Assembly (NCBI GenBank): GCA_023264085.1 | Contig: JALQTF010000044.1 | Coordinates: forward strand, 1 to 16,150 | Length of the DNA: 16,150 nt | Reading direction: 5' to 3' | Source: Acholeplasmataceae bacterium | GTDB lineage: Bacteria; Bacillota_I; Bacilli_A; Acholeplasmatales; Acholeplasmataceae | Part shown: in pieces, positions 14,401 to 16,150 of the stretch | Layout of the letters: every line of letters starts with the position of its first letter | Position numbering within the stretch: position 1 is the first letter of the stretch | The notes under the pieces: generated by a model | Told to the model about the DNA's origin: nothing | Database searches by the model: none | The model's input: only the letters and a program-made list of their open reading frames with translations | Translations under genes and position numbers: made by a program

Positions 14401-15313
14401 ATCTAGAGAATACCGTGATTCTTCACTAAGAGTACCTCATGGTGGTGGAGGGATTGTACAAAGTGTACAAATCCTCACGAAAAAAGATGGTGTTCTCCCT
14501 TCAGGCGTCACAGAAAATATCCGAGTATATGTTGTACAAAAACGTAAAATATCTGAAGGTGACAAGATGGCTGGTCGCCATGGTAATAAAGGTGTTATCT
14601 CAAGAATTTTACCAAGAGAAGATATGCCTTACATGGCAGATGGTACGCCAGTAGATATCATGCTTAACCCGTTAGGGGTTCCATCTCGTATGAATATTGG
14701 ACAAGTCCTTGAAATCCATTTAGGCTTGGCAGCTAAAAAATTAGGTGTGAACATTGCAACACCAGTGTTTGATGGTGTGGATGATGATGACTTAAATGCA
14801 ATCATCGCAGAAGCCGGATTAGATGCTGATGGTAAAACACAACTTTATGATGGACGTACCGGTCAACCATTTGAAAATAGAATTTCAGTGGGTGTTATGT
14901 ATATGATTAAACTTTCTCACATGGTTGAAGACAAACTTCATGCAAGAAGTGTTGGACCATATACACTGGTTACGCAACAACCAATGGGTGGTAAAGCGCA
15001 AAATGGTGGACAACGTTTTGGTGAAATGGAAGTTTGGGCACTTTATGCATATGGTGCTGCACATACATTACAAGAAATGTTAACTGTTAAATCTGATGAT
15101 ATGATCGGACGTAACAGAGTATACTCTGCAATTACCCATGACAAACCCATTCCAGAAGCATCGATACCAGAGTCGTTTAGAGTCCTCACAAGAGAACTTC
15201 AAGCACTTGGATTATATGTAGAACTTATTGATGAACATTCTGGAGAAAATGAAGCTGTCAAATCACTTGTTGATCTTGGCGGTGGATCAAGACCTAAAGG
15301 AGGCTTCCGTTAA
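11492..15313 (+). CDS. rpoB: DNA-directed RNA polymerase subunit beta
   Basis: 1273 residues; ATG 11492 with AGGAG (11478-11482) 9 nt upstream. Beta forms one half of the polymerase active-site cleft. Visible: N-terminal protrusion (MTPTGTFVINGAERVVVSQI), fork and Rif region FGSSQLSQFMDQINPLAEL, CPIETPEGPSIGLI, the catalytic-lysine segment GDKMAGRHGNKGVIS (Lys1025 and Lys1033, equivalent to E. coli K1065/K1073), and C-terminal GGKAQNGGQRFGEMEVWAL that packs on beta'. About 80 residues longer than Bacillus RpoB; most of the excess is accounted for by an internal repeat at 297-402. In the Rif region, Gln557 replaces E. coli His526, Ile549 replaces Asn518 and Thr566 replaces Pro535. The stop codon overlaps the rpoC start (TAATG). 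Confidence 0.97.
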   Translation: MGYRVVQYGKKASRRNYSRMRYDIDLPNLIEIQTNSFEWFLKDGIKELLQDISPIEAHNGDMKLHFEEHELTEPKYNVQDSKKRDINYAKQLSVKVKLENVLTGEVRENKVLMAEIPVMTPTGTFVINGAERVVVSQIIRSAGAYYTSAIDKKLNQLRYSAQIIPTRGAWLEMEMGSKDILYTKLDRSKKVPMTTFMRAIGLGKKKDIYDIFGKSDYLDSTFEKDETKNSDEAIVEVYAKLRQGEKVPADAAREFIRMRLFDRRRYDLAAVGRYKFNRKLDVLARVLDTTLAQDVVDPKTGKVIVKEDTLITKEVLQLLKENRHVLRKEIIEKEYSLQNELPDEILAERLPDGGDVLYTKEKITNLRTGEVLVEKNTPVTEDVIGILRRNRQSLDEKVIKFFLGRDIYEKDGDRHGVVVEMLDVNVKVDDSDKTKVVRVVGNDQLETAEHITVSDMIASLSYYLNLYEGIGEVDDIDHLGNRRLRLIGELLKNQFRIGLARAEKNIKDKMSTTVFSEATPAQIINMTPLAGAIKTFFGSSQLSQFMDQINPLAELTQKRRVSALGTGGLARDRAGVEVRDVHNSHYGRICPIETPEGPSIGLISSLATYGRVDQYGFIQTPYLMVEHKKDGFYVSNEFKYLTADEEYHEVIASAASKLDDKGRFADDKVIGRHRGETSMFEVDQVTFMDVSPKQIVSVATSTIPFLEHDDASRALMGANMQRQAVPLLIPEAPIVGTGIEHRAAKDSGAVVVSKTSGFVTYSDSKHIRVTSEPDNTVKVGRTTIFTKGEPFTFEVANKLVEKGVDTTTDYKLIRFFRSNQDTMILQKPIVKTGEFVDAGDILADGPSTYKGELALGRNVTIAFMTWEGYNYEDAIILSEDLVSEDVYTSIHISEYEIETRELKTGSGKEEFTREVPNVGLDALRNLDERGIIIPGSEVKEGDILVGKITPKGMFEPSPSEKLIHAVIGEKSREYRDSSLRVPHGGGGIVQSVQILTKKDGVLPSGVTENIRVYVVQKRKISEGDKMAGRHGNKGVISRILPREDMPYMADGTPVDIMLNPLGVPSRMNIGQVLEIHLGLAAKKLGVNIATPVFDGVDDDDLNAIIAEAGLDADGKTQLYDGRTGQPFENRISVGVMYMIKLSHMVEDKLHARSVGPYTLVTQQPMGGKAQNGGQRFGEMEVWALYAYGAAHTLQEMLTVKSDDMIGRNRVYSAITHDKPIPEASIPESFRVLTRELQALGLYVELIDEHSGENEAVKSLVDLGGGSRPKGGFR
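12380..12697 (+). repeat. Internal duplicated segment inside RpoB
   Basis: Residues 297-336 and 363-402 of RpoB share the pattern TG-[KE]-V-[IL]-V-[KE]-[KE]-[DN]-T-[LP]-[IV]-T-[KE]-[ED]-V-[LI], followed by LL/IL, [KR], NR, L, K and I at equal spacing (for example TGKVIVKEDTLITKEVLQLL and TGEVLVEKNTPVTEDVIGIL). They are offset by about 68 residues. DNA identity is low, so this is an old duplication. Bacillus RpoB has one such 'TGEIL..G..' unit here. Confidence 0.7.
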
Positions 15314-16150
15314 TGGCAAAAGAAAAATTAACATTAAAAGTTGAATCACTTAAACTGTCAGAAGAAGCATTAACGCAGCTAAAACTTTCAGGGATTGATC
15401 AGCTTGAAGATTTTAATACATTTTCAATTAAAGAACTCAAATTATTACTCGCAGAAGCATTCGAAGAAATTACGTCAGTTTTAAGACGTTATTCTTTACC
15501 ACGACCACTAGACAATATGGGCGTTTCAGGTGAAACCGTGGATCGCCTTCGTGCGAATAACATGGAAGATCTTGTAGATGTTTTAGAATTTGATCGTCAC
15601 CTTTTATATCACATCTTTGAAGATGACTCGATATTAAGAGAGGAAATGAATGGTGTCTTAAAGTTTTATGGATTTGACCCACTTCATGAGCATCATCATG
15701 CAGATGGTGAAGAAGATGAAGTAGACATTGAGTCACTTAAAGATTTAGTGACAATACCTTCTGATCCTGTCAAAATGATTGACGTACAAGCACGTATTAA
15801 TCAAGGTAACAAGGTTGTTAAAGAAGGTGTTGCCAAAACATACTCACATTTAAAAATACGTATCGCATCTCCAGATGAAATTAGACAATGGTCTTATGGA
15901 GAAGTCAAAACACATGAAACTATTAACTATAGAACGTCTAAACCTGAAGAGGGTGGATTGTTTTGCGAACGCATTTTTGGACCTACAAGAGACTATCAAT
16001 GTGCTTGTGGTAAAAAACAAAGCGGAAACAAAGGTCAAGTTTGTTCAAAATGTGGAATCGAAATTACGGAATCTAAAGTGCGTCGTGAACGTATGGGACA
16101 CATTGAACTTGAAGCACCGATCGTACATACATGGTACTTAAAGAACTCAC
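15313..16150 (+). CDS. rpoC: DNA-directed RNA polymerase subunit beta', N-terminal part (3' end outside window)
   Basis: Open from ATG 15313 to the window end, 279 complete codons. The ATG overlaps the rpoB stop (TAATG), and a near-perfect SD AAAGGAGG lies at 15296-15303, 9 nt upstream. Canonical beta' sequence begins only at about residue 177 (YSHLKIRIASPDEIRQWSYG), continuing with the conserved ETINYRTSKPEEGGLFCERIFGP. The zinc-binding region is intact: CACG, then CSKCG about 12 residues on, and VRRERMGHIELEAPI. The ~176-residue N-terminal extension has no equivalent in Bacillus RpoC, which starts about 15 residues before this core. A start at Met155 (15775) would look more like the family start but has no SD. 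The reading frame through the extension is unbroken and has normal codon use. Confidence 0.95.
   Translation, partial: MAKEKLTLKVESLKLSEEALTQLKLSGIDQLEDFNTFSIKELKLLLAEAFEEITSVLRRYSLPRPLDNMGVSGETVDRLRANNMEDLVDVLEFDRHLLYHIFEDDSILREEMNGVLKFYGFDPLHEHHHADGEEDEVDIESLKDLVTIPSDPVKMIDVQARINQGNKVVKEGVAKTYSHLKIRIASPDEIRQWSYGEVKTHETINYRTSKPEEGGLFCERIFGPTRDYQCACGKKQSGNKGQVCSKCGIEITESKVRRERMGHIELEAPIVHTWYLKNS
15343..15681 (+). other. Tandem alpha-CTD-like domains in the RpoC N-terminal extension
   Basis: RpoC residues 11-65 (start ESLKLSEEALTQLKLSGIDQ) align without gaps over about 30 positions with the alpha-subunit C-terminal domain pattern '[20 protein letters not shown]', and continue to a final helix ending LRRYSLP, like 'L.ElGL'. 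Residues 66-123 (start LDNMGVSGETVDRLRANNME, end VLKFYGFDP) repeat the layout more weakly. Position 18 is Glu where alpha has the DNA-contacting Arg265, and Thr21 replaces Asn268, so UP-element-type DNA contact is unlikely. A His/Asp/Glu-rich linker (124-140) follows. This is seen by eye; a profile search is needed for the assignment. Confidence 0.6.

Noticed and set aside
15775..15777. Met155 of RpoC as the true start (product starting MIDVQARIN, similar to the MLDVN start of Bacillus)
   Set aside because: No SD precedes it, while ATG 15313 has AAAGGAGG and overlaps the rpoB stop; a 462-nt untranslated yet fully open and protein-like stretch is improbable. Still worth a proteomic check.
15875..16141. 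88-codon + strand frame inside rpoC
   Set aside because: Out of frame with the conserved beta' sequence; a shadow of rpoC.
1..16150. Use of the Mycoplasma genetic code (TGA = Trp)
   Set aside because: Trp is written TGG throughout, and TGA ends gltX, the sigma-like gene, secE and the methyltransferase at natural C-termini.

Overview
This is an AT-rich stretch of bacterial core genome carrying the conserved Bacillota/Mollicutes gltX-cysS-rlmB-(sigH)-rpmG-secE-nusG-rplKA-rplJL-(rsmC-like)-rpoBC block, all on the + strand. TGG encodes Trp, and TGA acts as a true stop for gltX, the sigma-like gene, secE and the rsmC-like methyltransferase. The standard code therefore applies, not the Mycoplasma/Spiroplasma code. 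AT-richness, trimmed operon content, many Mollicute-like features and the standard code together suggest an Acholeplasma-type organism (Acholeplasmataceae). This placement is inferred from sequence style and gene order, not from a database search.

Layout. 1-3278: the 3' end of gltX, a secreted lipoprotein with a beta-helix/GLUG-like repeat region, and cysS, packed tightly; the lipoprotein sits where many Bacillota carry cysE. 3309-5957: a monocistronic P-type cation ATPase with its own extended -10 promoter and terminator, where mrnC is found in Bacillus. 6021-7228: rlmB and a small SigH-like sigma factor (no yacP/rae1 between them). 7246-8427: a strong promoter embedded in a 10-bp perfect inverted repeat, then rpmG-secE-nusG. 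8437-10798: a second strong promoter, then rplK-rplA-rplJ-rplL, with L1-type hairpins before rplK and rplA, an L10 leader/attenuator before rplJ and a strong terminator after rplL. 10812-11393: an rsmC-like methyltransferase without a Shine-Dalgarno sequence. 11390-16150: a third strong promoter, rpoB, and the 5' part of rpoC.

The genes supply tRNA charging (GltX, CysS), rRNA modification (RlmB, RsmC-like), ribosome stalk and surface proteins (L33, L11, L1, L10, L7/L12), the secretion channel (SecE), transcription elongation (NusG) and the RNA polymerase core (beta, beta'), with autogenous control of ribosomal proteins in the leaders.

Most notable points: (1) RpoC begins about 176 residues upstream of the usual beta' start; the extension looks like two tandem alpha-CTD-like helix-hairpin-helix units plus an acidic linker, translated from a strong SD overlapping the end of rpoB. 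(2) The rpmG promoter lies inside a perfect inverted repeat that looks like an operator. (3) The rplJ leader can be folded into three mutually exclusive structures matching the L10(L12)4 attenuation model. (4) RpoB has Gln at the position equivalent to E. coli His526, predicting intrinsic rifampicin resistance, and carries an internal duplication. There are no tRNA or rRNA genes, CRISPR arrays or insertion sequences in the window.
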